Shown: piece after piece, positions 1 through 11,805 of the stretch
How the letters are laid out: each line of letters starts with the position of its first letter
Numbering within the stretch: the first letter of the stretch is position 1
Assembly: GCA_951802425.1 (NCBI GenBank)
Contig: OX637799.1
Location: 124,001-188,000 of the forward strand
DNA from: Clavaria fumosa
Taxonomy: Eukaryota; Basidiomycota; Agaricomycetes; Agaricales; Clavariaceae
DNA length: 64,000 nt
Direction: 5' to 3'
Program-made: the position numbers and the translations under genes
Notes under the pieces: generated by a model
Databases searched by the model: none
Told to the model about the DNA's origin: nothing
The model's input: the letters and a program-made list of their open reading frames with translations, nothing else

Positions 1-256
1 CCCTCTAATCAGACCAATCCATCCAACATCTATAACTTCTGATAAGAGTGATTCAATACATAAAAATACCTACATGGCCTGACACTACATACACTACATA
101 CCCACACTACCTGCAATCCCATAACCCATACACCTCATGTACAACCACATCTTTGTCCTAGCCACATGTTGCAGTATATAAATGCTGATTCAAAGAATAA
201 ATAAATAGATGATCACGTGTTTGTGAGAACTGTTTTTTGGGTGGGTCTTATTGCAC
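1..256 (+). repeat. CpG-poor retroposon 3' end just upstream of the Sld7-like gene
   Basis: Positions 131-194 match, with roughly eight differences in 60 bases, the reverse complement of 49165-49224. Several differences are CG in the 49-kb copy and CA or TG here. The match ends in an A-rich stretch (about 190-210), which looks like a decayed poly(A) tail. The rest of 1-130 is CpG-poor and shows only weak similarity to the other copy. A gtatataaat box at about 173-182 lies roughly 75 bp before the ATG at 257 and could act as its TATA box. That role is inference. Confidence 0.45.
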
Positions 257-1632
257 ATGTTGTCCGCTTCCGACGCCCAGAGCACCTCGAGCACTACAAC
301 CCCAGAAGGTGGGCGCTTAGCCACCGCTCGTACTTCGTCTTTCCGGCTGCTCTATCGCGGCGGGCTCAGCCTGCCCGACTCAGATCTTTTGTTAGATGGC
401 CTCATTTTTACAACGACAGCAACAGATTCACCTATGAAATTGCTCGATAATCCTCTGGCACTCGCGCTGGAGAGCATGCGCGGGCGGCCATCCCTCCGTT
501 TTTTAGGCACTACGCCCCTCAAAGATGTATGGCTGGACTGTACAGACGGGGTTGTCATGTTGAGTCTGTCTCTGCAAAAATTTATATCCTGCTTACCCCC
601 GCGTGGCGGATAAACAGGAGTATCCATCCACAAGCGGTTCTGAGTCGTGTGTATTTTGAGAACATGTTTTGTCTCGCGCCGATCCCAGCAGACGGCACAA
701 GTAAGTATGGTGTACAGGTTGCGTTGGGCGATAGCGGTGCGTCGCATGCAAAGAGACTGCATCGTTATCTGAGAAGATTCACAGATGGGTCCGAGACGAC
801 CACTATTCTCATATATGCCCGATGCGCCCCTACCACGGGCTATCCGTCTTCTGAGCCTCTACCTGTAATCCTCCATGTCGCACGCATCTCTCCGCCGCCC
901 CCTTCTTTCGTAAGCTCGGGTTCACGCCTGCCACGACCAGACGACCCAACGCCGCGCATCCCGCCAACTCTTCTGAGCAAGCGCGGTCTCATGCAAAACA
1001 AAGCACAGGCTGTGGGGATCAAACGCCCGAAAGCGTCTGCTTTGGACGGGGCCCAAGTTGAAACCATGCGCAGGGCGAGAGAAGTGATGCTGAATATATT
1101 CCGTCCCCCGACTGCCGCAGGAAATGCAAAGAAAGACGTTTTTAAAGTACCCCTTGTGCCTGCATCAAAGACCAAGGGTAAGGCCGCGGAAGATCCTTTT
1201 TTAGCAGACGCCACGGCTGACGAGTTGGAGAAGGCCAATAAGTTGGTGAGCGTTTATTCAATCACGGGTATTTTTTAAAAATTGTCTCGCGCCGTAGATC
1301 ATCAAGAAGTCTGCTGTCCGCGCTCTCACAACACTGGGTGTTCCCAAGCACCATCCTGAATATCAAGAACTGTTCAGTTTCGTGTATCGCGGGGCCACTT
1401 TTGCCCTGGTGAGTATCCCACGCTTCGGACTGCTACACACGGTTGCAGAATTGACCGGATGTAGCGGAGACAATTAAAGCTTGCTCTTGTCGAAGTCGAA
1501 AAGGTGGACCCAATGACGGAAGCCCATGCGAGGATGTATGTCGGCTACGAGACTGGGAACAATATGGCGACTGCGGCCACCGCCGAGAGTCGAGATGAAT
1601 ATTTGATGACGTTGACCCGTGACGCTGGCTAG
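257..1632 (+). CDS. Sld7-like replication-initiation protein, 4 exons
   Basis: Exons read as 257-558, 618-1245, 1298-1408 and 1465-1632, giving about 402 residues; all introns are GT-AG, 52-59 nt, and keep the frame (the first donor, gttgag, is weak). The N-terminal part has LALALESMRGRPSLRFLG and VYFENMFC; the middle is low-complexity. The C-terminus, with ALTTLGVPKHHPEYQELF followed by FVYRGATFALRRQL, resembles the Sld7 C-terminal domain as I remember it from basidiomycete proteins. Yeast Sld7 binds Sld3 at replication origins and supports CDC45 loading. The start is the first ATG in the frame. The family call rests on recognition, not a search; the splice model is stronger than the name. 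Confidence 0.6.
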
Positions 1633-2400
1633 GGGGATGCCTAGAAAAGGTCATTAAATGGGAAACAGTCGTCTTGCACTTGCACCGTTGTTCTAACCGA
1701 GCAAACTCAGAGTGCGGTGAAACAAGACGACTGCGCCATTCGACACGAGGCTCTTCGTCGACGCAACATAACCAGACCGGTTGAACTGACCTATGGGCAC
1801 ACATTGCCGTGGGGCAATAGGGGGCAGACACGCAACTAATGGGTATCTGCAAATATAGAACACATTTCTCGACACTGTAATCACCCTGTCGAGGCATGAG
1901 TACATGCATGAGTTGTTGGGGTTGTCTTGCTACTTGATTCACTGTTTCACAGTGATCTATCTAATGTACCTCTTCACATGGCTTGATTACTGTACAGTCT
2001 TGTAGATTCATCACAGGTCGTAGCCACAGTGCTGCAGGTCCAATGAAACTACTTTGTGACAAGCTGTATAAGTGGAAAGAATTTCAGCAATTGTGTTCGG
2101 GCAGGCCTGGGGTGGTCAGCATATTACTCTGAATCCAAGGTTGAGGCTGTACTGCATTGCCATTTCACCACTGGAGTGTCTCAAGGTAGCATCAACCATC
2201 TCACAGAGGAGACATGCCAGTGACAATTCATGATTGGACAGAGGTGTTGGGATGTCATCCTGGTTATGATCATTATAGACTGAAAGCTCAAGCTTGTCAC
2301 CATGCCTGAGAGTGTGGGCACATTCAGCCTATTCAGGGATCTTGGCATCTGTAGCAGAAAGGGGGGGGGCTGTGCATAAAGGCATGAGAAATAGGCACTA
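1633..2400. other. Intergenic, no gene seen
   Basis: This is the 3' flank of the Sld7-like gene. CG dinucleotides persist to about 2100 and then nearly vanish, marking the edge between the gene and old repeats. A G run (about 2361-2369) and short open stretches were seen, none with coding features I recognise. Confidence 0.5.
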
Positions 2401-2719
2401 TGGCATTAGTAGGTTGATATCACCATCTGGTCAGATGATTTATGACTTTCACCCAAAAAACAGGTGATGGGTGGTTTCAGAATTAAGGGATATTCAGTTG
2501 ATAACATTCAGTGATACAATGCACCCATCAATTTGAGTGACATTAAACCAGAGGATATTGAGTGATACAATATACCCCCTTAATTTGAATTTGAGTGATA
2601 TTAAACTGCAGGATGTTGAGTGATGCAGTATACCTCTCAACTTAAACTGGTGGATATTGAGTGATACAATACACCCCCTTAATATGAGTGATATTAAACT
2701 GGAAGACATTGGGTGATAC
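2401..2719. repeat. Dispersed repeat carrying a ~50-bp minisatellite (left part)
   Basis: From about 2401 the sequence parallels 11581-11805, including the shared stretch gatttatgactttcaccc. It then holds about five degenerate units of roughly 50 bp built on gatattgagtgatacaat and ttgagtgatattaaact. The array is cut at 2719 by the gypsy element and resumes at 8617 in register. Confidence 0.7.
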
Positions 2720-3022
2720 TGTCAGACTTAGTCTCATGCTCACACAACTCAACGTAAGGTCAATGATGACGATACTAACATAAGGGGAAAAGGGTACAAG
2801 TAAGAAAAGGATGCAGTATATATAGCGAGCGCTTTGGGAGTTGCTGGTGTTCCCATGCTCGGGCCCCGTGCGTCACGTGATGCGCCCAGGCCCAGGTCAC
2901 GTGATTTTCCTATTACATAATCTGCCACCCATCCGGGTCACGTGACTTTCCCACAATCTTCCTGCATCTCTTTCGCAACCTTCCCTCTCGCTTCTCTGGT
3001 GCTTATGTAAGCAGTTCTGACA
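2720..3022 (-). repeat. 3' LTR of gypsy element 1
   Basis: This is a 303-bp LTR with TG...CA ends. It carries CACGTG motifs and a tatatata box (minus-strand promoter orientation). It is the downstream LTR because the minus-strand coding frames end beside it at 3034. Confidence 0.92.
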
Positions 3023-3033
3023 TCACCCCCCTC

Positions 3034-6000
3034 TTAAGGCTGGGTGTCTTGACCAGCCAGTTTTGCTTTGTCAGGGTGTTGCTGGAAGAAGTCCTGGAGC
3101 AACAGAGTCACATTGGTGAGGTTCCGGTGGGGTTCCCAAGTGTTCTCTTCCACAGGGTACCCCAGCCATTTCACCAAGTACTTCACCCCATGTCCCATGT
3201 CCCACCTTTTGACATCAAGGATGGCCTTGACATCATACTCCAAGTGGTTGTCATCAATCGTGGGAGGGGGGGGCAGAGGTAGTTTCTGGGAAAGGAAAGA
3301 GGGAGCAACATATGGAGTGAGCAACACCTCATTGAACACCCAGTGTATCCGCCATGCTCGGGGGAGCTTGAGCCAGTAGGCAGCTGGTCCAACCTTCTCT
3401 TCCATGGCAAAGGGCCCTGCTCGCTTGTTGTCAAGTTTTTTGGAGGGTCGGTCCATTTTTAGGTTCCGTGTGTCCAACCAGACTAAGTCTCCCTTCGAGT
3501 ATTCCCGACTCAGCTGCTTCCCTTTATCATAGCTGGCCTTCATTGCATCTGCCGCTTTCCCCATCGCCTCCCTGGCTGCTCTTTGAGACTCCATGAGCTT
3601 GGCCATCCACTCATCTGCTGCAGGGTTCACCTCCGAGGGTGGCCAAATTCCACCATTCCACGGGTGCTGGCCATACTCTAGGTAGAAGGGTGTGAATCCA
3701 GTGGCTGAATGCTCACGGTTGTTGAGCACAAGCTCAGCAGTAGACAGCCATTCTGCCCAGTCGTCCTGTAGGTGGTCCACATAGGCCTGGAGATACACTT
3801 CAACCTCCTGGTTAACCCATTCCATCTGTCCATCTGTCTGGGGGTGGAAGGCTGTACTCGGGTTTGCCTTAACCCCAATCATCCCATAAAACTCCTTCAT
3901 GAACCTAGACACAAACTGGGTGCCTCGGTCACTCACAACCTTCTGCGGAACTCCATGGTCACAGAAGACCCGGTCTCGGAGGATACGCACAGCACCAAAT
4001 CCAGTGAGGTCAAGACCAATAGCCTCAATGAGGGTCCGCTTTGTGAACTTGTCCACGATGACTAGGATTGCGTTGTGCCCACGGGAGAGGGGGAAAGGCC
4101 CGACAATGTCCCAAGAGATTACTGCCCAGGGCCCTTCAGGCACAGGGTGGGGGTGGAGCAGAGCGGCACGCCTAGTACAGTCGGGCTTCACCTTCTGACA
4201 CATCTGACACCCTCCTGCATACTGATTTGAATCCTTCACCATCCCAACCCACCAGTAGGACCTCAGCAGTGCTGCCCTCAGCTTCCGTGGGCCTGGGTGC
4301 CCAGCGATAGGGAGGTCATGCTCAAAGGTGAGCACTGCTTCACATGCCTCTGGGGGCACCCACGTGATTCCAGCTTTCCGCCAAAGTCCCATCTGATCCC
4401 TTGTCCACTCATCATCCAGCTCCTCTGGCTTCTGCACATGTACTGCGCTATTTTTCTGGAGTAGCGTCTCCATCTCCGATGTGAATGACACATGGGTCTC
4501 CACTTCTGGGAAGACTTGTATTGGCACATCCTCCTCCACTGTCTCCCCATAGTCTGGCCTCCGCAAGAGCACATCTGCCTTTGTGTTCAATTTTCCAGTG
4601 CGATACTTTATCTCAAAGTCAAAGCACTGGAGCTCCCCCACCCACCGGACCTGCCTCAGTTTCAACTTCTGGGGCTTCTGGAAGTACTGGAGGTTAGCAT
4701 GGTCTGTCCAGATTTCGATGTTCTCTTCCACTCCGATCAGGTAAGCGCACCACTTGCGTAGTGCCCAGATTACAGCCAGGAACTCTTTGTCATACACGTC
4801 GTAATTCTTCTCAGCTGCAGAGAGGGCCTTGGAGATATAGTCTACAACTCTCCAAGTCCCATCTGTCTGCTGCTGTGAGAGAACTCCTCCAGTTGCCAAG
4901 TTGCTTGCATCTGTTTCTACCTTCCATCTCCCTTTGTCCTGTGGTAGGGCCAAGACAGGGGCCGACATGAGTGCCAGACGAAGATCCTGGAAGGCCGCTT
5001 CCTCCTCTGCCTCCCACTTCCAGGGGACCTTCCCAGTCAGCCGGAATAATTGTTTAGCTCAGGAAGAGAGGTTTGGGATGTGCCAGCAGAGGTAGTTTAA
5101 CATCCCATTAAACTTCTGCACCTCTTTGACATTCCTGGGCCTAGGCCAGTTCCGCACTGCTACACCTTTTTCCGGGTCATGCTCCAAGCAGTTGTGAGAG
5201 ATCTTCATTCCAAGGAAGATGATCTCACTCTTCTCAAACTTGCATTTACTGAGCCTGAGACACAACCCATTCTCCCCAAACTTCCATAGCACCCGATCCA
5301 TCCAATAGCGGTGGGTGGCTAGATCTTCTGCAAACATGATGACATCATCCACATATGCCCAAACATGTCCTCCCGCAATCTCCTCCCTTAAAACATGGTT
5401 CATGAAGCACTGGAAAGTGGCAGGTGCATTCTGTAGTCCAAACCACATAACAGCTGGTTCGAAGAGTCCACGAGGTGTGAGGAAAGCACAACGGTGCTGG
5501 TGCTCAGGCCAGACCTTCATAGATGGAAAACCTCCCTTCGCATCAATCTTAGAGTAGATTTTTGCCCCTTTGAGCACATCCACCGTGTCGCGGATGTGGG
5601 GAAGGGGGTACTTGTCCTTGATTAAATGTGAGTTCAGCCTTGAGTAGTCGATAATTGGCCGCAGCTTGTCCTTCTCATGCTTGAAGAAGAAAGGGCTGGC
5701 ATATGGGGATTTCGAAGGTCAGATTCATCCAGAGGCTATCTGCTCATCCACCCATCAGTTCATCTCCGCCATCTCTTCTCTTGTTAGTGAGTACAGTTTG
5801 GTGGAGAGGTGTCCTGGGTCACTCTTGAACTCAATTTTAATATCAAAGTCTGGGCGAGAGCAGGGAAGCTCATCCCACTTTGCTTCACTAAAGACAAAGG
5901 GGTACAGGCTAGGCCAATCAGGAGTGGGGCCAGAGTTGGGAAAATGCATGTTCGGGATACTAGCAGAGGCCAGGGTACTCGCTTTTGGTGGAGCTGGAGC

Positions 6001-6609
6001 TCGGGCAGGGGGCCGGTGGCTGTGTGGGGAAGAAGCACAGGTGTTGGGGCAGTGGGTGAACTTTACTTCAGCTTTCACCCAGTCAATCTCTGGGTTATGA
6101 TGCTTTAACCAATCATGCCCAAGGATCACCATGTGGGACTGGGTCTTTCCTAGCAGGAAGTGGATCCGCTCCTGGTGGTCGCCCACCACCACAAGCAGTT
6201 CTATCCCATACTGGATCTTACCATCCCTGTTCTGTGTCCCATCCACATTGTACATTGTGATTGGGGCCAGCAGGGGGGATGGTTCCAGTCCCACCTTTTT
6301 CGCCCACTCCAGGTCCATAAAGCAGTTGGTGCAGCCTGAGTCAACAAGGGCTTTAGTAGTTGCCCCCTTGCCAGTACTGAGAGCTTCCAGGTGCACCCGG
6401 ATGGAGAGCTCTCGGGGGGCACGTATCAGGGAGTCTTTCAGCACCTCCACAAGGTGCTTAATCAGCTCTGCTTTCCTGCTAGCCACCCTTTCCTTTTGCA
6501 GTATTTCATTATCAGCAGTTTCTGTTTCCGCTTTGTCCTTTTTCTCAACCCCAATCCAGGTGTGTCTCCACTGCAAGATAGTGTATTTGGGGGTACTAGC
6601 TGTGGACAC
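3034..6609 (-). pseudogene. Decayed pol of gypsy element 1
   Basis: Reading leftward from 6609: a retropepsin-like stretch with DSGCTNCFMD (about 6310-6350), RT with YVDD (about 5340-5355), RNase H with ETDASNLATGG (near 4910), integrase with its HHCC region and SWDIVGPFP, SDRGTQF and the HPQTDGQ segment, and a chromodomain with YLVKWLGYP and NTWEPHRNL near the end. The frame is interrupted by a TGA near 5057 (the intact relative has Arg) and a frameshift near 5600-5755. It aligns throughout with the intact pol at 42124-45747. The stops and frameshift should prevent a full product. Confidence 0.9.
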
Positions 6610-6734
6610 AGGGATGGGAGGGGGGCTGGGATATCTACTCCTGAGGCGCCAGTTTGGACTTACTGGGCCTCATCTCCAAAATCCGGCTCCTCAACAGGAG
6701 CCCTCTTCTCTCTCTCAAGCAACTCCACATGGTC

Positions 6735-7664
6735 TCAGAGCAACACAATCTCATTCTCATAGTCCTCAGCATCTCGTGCCTGGCTTTCCACGGCGCAGAC
6801 CTGCAGCCTTGGGATCTGTGGACACGTGTCCTGGAGCAGGCAATCTCTCACCATGTGACCAGCTTGGCCACATCGGAAGCAGGTGCGCAACACTCCAGGG
6901 GCACAGGCGCGATCCACCACCATGGCATCACCGGTGTTGGTGGGATGCGGCATGGTGGGAGGGGCAGGGGTGTGGGCCAGTGGCTGGGCCAGGAAGGGGC
7001 GAGGGATCGGGTTGAAGCGGGTTTGTTGGGGAAGGGGTCGGCTGGCTATGGGCAGCACCGGGCGCACAGAGTTCTGCTGTGCGATGACTCCATCGAAGCG
7101 GCGCTGCTGGGCATCGAGCTTCTCTGCAAGTGCCTTCCATTCCACATAGGTCTCTGGCATCAGTGAGACCCCATAGATCTTCCCCACCAACCTCCTACTC
7201 AGGTTCAACTCTAGCCAGTGAACCAAGATGTCCGAATCAGCTACCTCAGCCATTCCTGCTTGGCAGAACAGTGTCTCGAACTTTGCGAAGAACTCCGGGG
7301 CTGTCGCAGAGGCCTGTTTCAGCCTTGCAATGTCTGCAAGGGCAGTCGCACAGTCATTCAGGTCATCAAATGCCCGCTTCATCTCCTCCACGAATTCTAC
7401 TCAGGTTCCAGCCTCGTCATTACCCAGGATCTCTTCTCCCTTCATATTTGCCCACTCAGCAGCAAACCCATCCCCAGTGATTTTGCTGAGGGTGTAGAGG
7501 ACCTTTGCCAGGTCCGTGGCATAGATAACTGGATTCGCCATAAACTGGAGGCAAAGTGAATGGAGGAATGTGCAGAAGTTTTTTTTCTGCCCATCGAAGG
7601 GGGCAACAGATAAGTCAAGCCTCATCGGTTGGGCTGCAGGCAGGGCGACATGGTCTGCCATCAC
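6735..7664 (-). pseudogene. Decayed gag of gypsy element 1
   Basis: Two open blocks (7401-7664 and 6735-7391) match the gag of element 2. The first has PFDGQKKNFCTFLHSL and the second RLVGKIYGV and the CCHC zinc knuckle CFRCGQAGHMVRDC (about 6848-6889), which would bind packaged RNA. A TGA near 7399 splits the blocks where element 2 has a Trp codon. Retained knuckle residues show it once coded for a working Gag. Confidence 0.88.
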
Positions 7665-8301
7665 AGGCCCTGGTGGCGGCGATGGGGTTTCGGGGACGTC
7701 AGTAATGGGGGAATCGGGGGGGAGCTGGGCTCGACCCAGTCTCGGTTGTAGACACTGTAAATAAAATTCCGGGCCTTGGGCACTCAGGATTTCTTCGATC
7801 TCTTAGCAGTCCTGTCCTCTCAGGCTGCTCTCTAGGTACTTAGGTACTTATAGAACTCTTATTCTATAAAGCTGTTTGCTAGCATGGGGCCCAAATGGTG
7901 TCCCAGGTGGTCGCTCCACAACTCCTAATGAGTTGCCCGTGCGCCCTTCTGACAATGGTCACAGAGCAAGGGCTCTGTCCACTGGACCAGGAAACTACAG
8001 AAAGACTATGTAGAGGGCCTTTCCTTGCCCTGTACACTCACGATTCACTGGTACATAGCTGTAAAGCAAAGATCCGGGTCTTGGGCACTCAGTATCACTT
8101 GGGGAGGGTCACAGTAGACTTCCTCTGGGTCTGGTCACGTGTATCTACACACAGTAGAAATTTCGTGCGGTTCTGTTACACACCGCAGGCAGGGTAAAGA
8201 AGAAGAGGATGAGGGGGATAAGCTGTGACAGAGTGTGACAGTTTGAGATAGGGGTCCAGGCTAGCCAGGTTGGGACATGGGGATAGGGTGGATTGGGTTT
8301 G

Positions 8302-8375
8302 ATGTTAGTATTGTGTCAGACTTAGTCTCACGCTCACACAACTCAATGTAAGGTCAATGATGACAATACTAACAT
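8302..8375 (-). promoter_or_regulatory. Self-priming PBS and matching LTR sequence of element 1
   Basis: Immediately inside the 5' LTR, atgttagtattgt (8302-8314, plus strand) is an exact inverted copy of acaatactaacat within the LTR (8363-8375). On the minus strand the LTR copy lies about 35-40 nt downstream of the TATA box, where the transcript should begin. No tRNA-type TGG site follows the LTR. This arrangement is that of Tf1/sushi elements, whose mRNA 5' end folds back as primer. Confidence 0.7.
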
Positions 8376-8616
8376 AAGGGGAAAAGGGTACAAGTAAGAA
8401 AAGAACGCAGTATATATAGCGAGCACTTTGGGAGTTGCCAGTGTTCCCACGCTCGGGCCCCATGCGTCACGTGATGCGCCCAGGCCCAGGTCACGTGATT
8501 TTCCTATTACATAATCCGCCACCCATCCGGGTCACATGACTTTCCTGCGATCTTCCCGCATCTCTTTCACAACCTTCCCTCTCGCTTCTCTGGTGCTTAT
8601 GTAAGCAGTTCTGACA
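8314..8616 (-). repeat. 5' LTR of gypsy element 1
   Basis: This 303-bp LTR starts TGTCAG and ends CTGACA, followed by the TSD gatac at 8617-8621. One of its three CACGTG boxes has become CACATG. Confidence 0.92.
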
Positions 8617-8701
8617 GATACAATACACCTTTCAATTTGATGGTATTAAACTGGAGGATATTGAGTGATACACCTTTCAATATTAAACTACAAAATCTTA
8701 T
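8617..8701. repeat. Right part of the minisatellite split by element 1
   Basis: After the duplicated gatac the ~50-bp unit continues for about one and a half copies (gaggatattgagtgataca), in register with the array left of 2720. The gypsy element therefore inserted into an existing array. Confidence 0.75.
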
Positions 8702-8706
8702 TGTCT

Positions 8707-8800
8707 AGATGGGGACTGTAGTGTAATGGATAACATAGCAGATGTGGATTGACCCCAGTTCCATGAGCACTTGGGTTCAACTCCTACTGAGTGCACATTT
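8707..8800 (+). other. tRNA-like sequence (Arg-type A and B boxes), probable pseudogene or SINE head
   Basis: The stretch tagtgtaatggataac fits an A box/D arm of the tRNA-Arg type, and gggttcaactcct fits a B box about 50 nt downstream. Four of five T-stem pairs can form. The acceptor stem does not pair, and the region between the boxes is too long for an intronless tRNA. The sequence is CpG-free like its surroundings. I read it as a dead tRNA or the head of a tRNA-derived SINE, not a working tRNA. Confidence 0.35.
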
Positions 8801-11580
8801 TACAGGCTAAAAATCACCTGAAGTTGTACAGCTAAAATCACTGAAAGTATGTAGAAGTCACCTATCAAGTTAAATGTGCTTGATGGCAGTGACATTCAGT
8901 GTCAGGATTGCTTACCTAAGCCACTATAACAAATACCAAACCTGAATAGTGAAGCCAACCAAATGCAAGAGTCATGTGACCACCTGCATGAGCCCTTGTG
9001 ACCTTTCATAACCTTGGTGCAGGTTACCAGCATTACTAGTGTTAACAATGTTAACAGTCAGGTGATTCACCCCACTATCCAGTGCCATTCCCATGCTTTG
9101 GAATTCATGATGGAGGTGGATCCAGGATAGCATCACTGACACTTCCCACAAACAATATAGCCTAAACAAGACTAATTGAGCTTTCCCCTTGGCCTGCCAA
9201 GACCATGCCAGGTGTTCTCCCAGTTGTTGTCTCTTATTGTTATCTCTTATCTTCCCCTTGCTGCTCCCTTCTTCATTTGGTTTTCCCTTTTCCTAATCCC
9301 ACTTCTGTGACTCCTCATGACTCAGTGCACATGGCCTCATTTCTGTACATGTGACTCATACACTGCACTGCCTCATCTCATAGTATATATATGACCCATG
9401 TAATGGCACTAGTTCCCCACATTGACATTGGGTTCTCTCCCCTTAACACCCTCTGCTGAGGATCAGGACTGACACAATTTCAACATCTCCTCTTGCCTAC
9501 CTCAACCCTGCTCTGCCCAGTTGGCCTAGGCTCCCACTCAAACCTCAATATCACCTCTTGAGGCTCATCCCCATCCCCTGAGGAGTGCTGCCTTGTTTGC
9601 TGAGTTGCAAGTGAGACTGTACCCTTGCCATGACTAGTTTCCTACATTGCCCCCACCCATCATGTGTAACAGAACAACAAGAGAATCAACCTGGTATATG
9701 ATACATGTAATGACAAGACCAAAGAGCCCTGGAGAATTTTTGTGTTGGATTTTGGAGAGACTGAATACTGGAGAGAGTACTTTGATAACTGACTAAGACA
9801 TGACTTCTACCCAGATACACTGACTGAATCAGAACTTTCCAAAACCAAGACTGTGGTGGTGTAACCCAAGAACTACAACCTTTTGAGCATTGGATTTTGG
9901 CAGAAGAAAGAAGAATCAACACACAGCTTGACCAGTGGAGAGCAGAGACATTGAGAGAACTTGAGACTGAGCTTACCACAGACTGCAGACCAAGGATCTG
10001 GATCTGCTGCTACCACTCCATTGAGCCAATCCTTGAAGACATCAAGGAATACATAAATTCTGAACACAACAAGTTGACACCCAAACCAACCTACATTTCT
10101 GTGGAGACCCAGACCAAACTTAGCCTTGTCAGATATGAGCAGTTCATCCTCCATGACTATTGCCCCATTGCTTTCATCTGTTGACCCACTAACCCCATCC
10201 CCCAGTACCACCAGCACATACCAAGCCCCCTGTAGACTTTGTGGCTTTAGATAAGCACCCAGCCCAACCCCCAATATCATCACCACCACCATTACCCAAG
10301 ACCCTGGAGCCACCACCCCAACCCACAAGTCCATCACCACCCAGACCCTTGCCACTGCCCATGCCCTCACCAGAAATGGCTGATGCCACACCCACAGCCC
10401 AATTGCCAAGGCTGAACCTAGCCATCTCACCCTTTGATGGATGTCATGACCTAACACACTCTGTTATAGACCACCTGACACATCCTTGCACTCAAAAAGT
10501 GCTCCCAACTCAATTCTGACACCTGATGATCACTCTGAACTGACAATCAGTAATTCCACACATGATTTGTAATTCTGATGAATGCTGCATGCTTCACTGT
10601 TGTTCAGCCAACATTGGGGGACCTTGGGAAATGAGTGGAGTCAGTTTGGGACTTGCAAGGTGGCCTCCAGGCAAGTTAGCAAATGTGCCTTGATGACATT
10701 AGACTTTCAGGTATGGATATGGTGGCTGAAACATGTTTCCAGGCAATTCTTTAGTATTTGTCTTGCAATTTCTTCTCCATAGACTTTCTTCAATACTATT
10801 CCACTTGAAATATTCTTTCACTATATAATCTCTGAAGCTGTAGTAGAGACTACAGCATATGACATAAACTCAATTACCCACATACACACAAGGATCACTG
10901 TCAAGAGCCACCTGAGTACTTGGCTGGGCATTGCATAGTGGCCACCCTCTTGTGTGGTCTCCAGGTCAAATCCCTTTGTCATGTTACCCCCCTCCTCACT
11001 CTTCCCAGTCACATCCACACTTCTCCCCATCAACACAACTGGCATGCAGAATTCCCACTCACCATTGGAATTACTGCTACACCTCTCCCCATTGCTGTGT
11101 ATAGGTGGAATTGACCTACTCTTGACAGTACATCATATGCTCCACTGCAGATGCCTATACCCATGCTGAGGATGCACTTGAGGTCTCACCAAGATGAAAC
11201 AGTGCTGCCCCAGGCCCTCTTGCCATCTGTAAACACCTGACCAACAACTTTGCAAGGCCCATTGGGTCCCCAGACCCAGGCCTCTGCATTCTGGGGGGCT
11301 CCAATCCCTTGGCCCCAGTACCCCCCTATCCTCCCACTCCACCTACAATGCCACTGAGCCCTACACCACTGGCTCAACCACCCTCAGTTCCTGTCTGTGG
11401 GTCGAGACACCCCTCACACCAGTATTACCCCACCATCCCCACTTATGAATAACTACTCTGGAGTGCTCCCAGCACTCCCATTTCTGATACCTGGTGTCAA
11501 CCCACCACACAGGTCACAACATCTGCTGCCACCAACCCCAAATATCCTGCTGCAGTTGCCACCATGACCCTCTGACACTA
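8801..11580. other. CpG-free old repeat DNA with scraps of coding sequence
   Basis: Only one CG was found in this stretch by eye. A plus-strand open frame around 9897-10184 (EERRINTQLDQWRAETLREL) followed by proline-rich sequence to about 10500 resembles a retrotransposon Gag in composition, but I cannot place it in a family. Another broken proline-rich stretch spans about 11000-11580. A tatatatatgac box lies near 9384. No intact gene is supported. Confidence 0.4.
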
Positions 11581-11805
11581 TGGACCCAATAGCAGTTTGA
11601 TGTCACCATTTGGTCAGATGATTTATGACTTTCACCCAAAAAACAGGTGATGGGTGATTTTGGAATTAAGGGATATTGAGCTGGAGGATATTGAGTGATA
11701 CAACACACCCATCAATTTGAGTGATATTAAACTTGAGAATACTGAGTGATACAATAGGCCCCTTAATTTGAGTGATATTAAGCTGGAGGATATTGAGTGA
11801 TATCA
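11581..11805. repeat. Second copy of the minisatellite-bearing dispersed repeat
   Basis: This matches 2401-2719: first the shared non-tandem part containing gatttatgactttcaccc, then about three units built on gatattgagtgatac. It is directly followed by the LINE relic. Confidence 0.7.

Larger units (their letters stand above)
2720..8616 (-). mobile_element. Ty3/gypsy chromovirus, full length but decayed (element 1)
   Basis: The two 303-bp LTRs (2720-3022 and 8314-8616) begin TGTCAG, end CTGACA and are flanked by the 5-bp target duplication gatac. The element reads on the minus strand. A polypurine tract (aagaggggggtga) abuts the 3' LTR, and a self-priming-type PBS lies next to the 5' LTR. Inside are gag, protease, RT, RNase H, integrase and a chromodomain, broken by stops and frameshifts. 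The LTRs differ at roughly 15-20 sites, mostly CG against TG or CA, so it is clearly older than element 2. Confidence 0.95.

Noticed and set aside
701..717. Possible 17-nt intron (gtaagt...acag) in the Sld7-like gene
   Set aside because: Too short to splice, and the surrounding frame is continuous without it.
352..762. Minus-strand open frame of 136 codons
   Set aside because: It overlaps exons of the Sld7-like gene antisense and has no domain character.
2486..2719. CRISPR-like spaced repeats
   Set aside because: Units are contiguous degenerate tandem copies without constant-length spacers, in a eukaryotic genome.
10189..10519. Proline-rich open frames on both strands
   Set aside because: Repetitive cca/acc sequence opens several frames at once; decayed repeat is the better reading.
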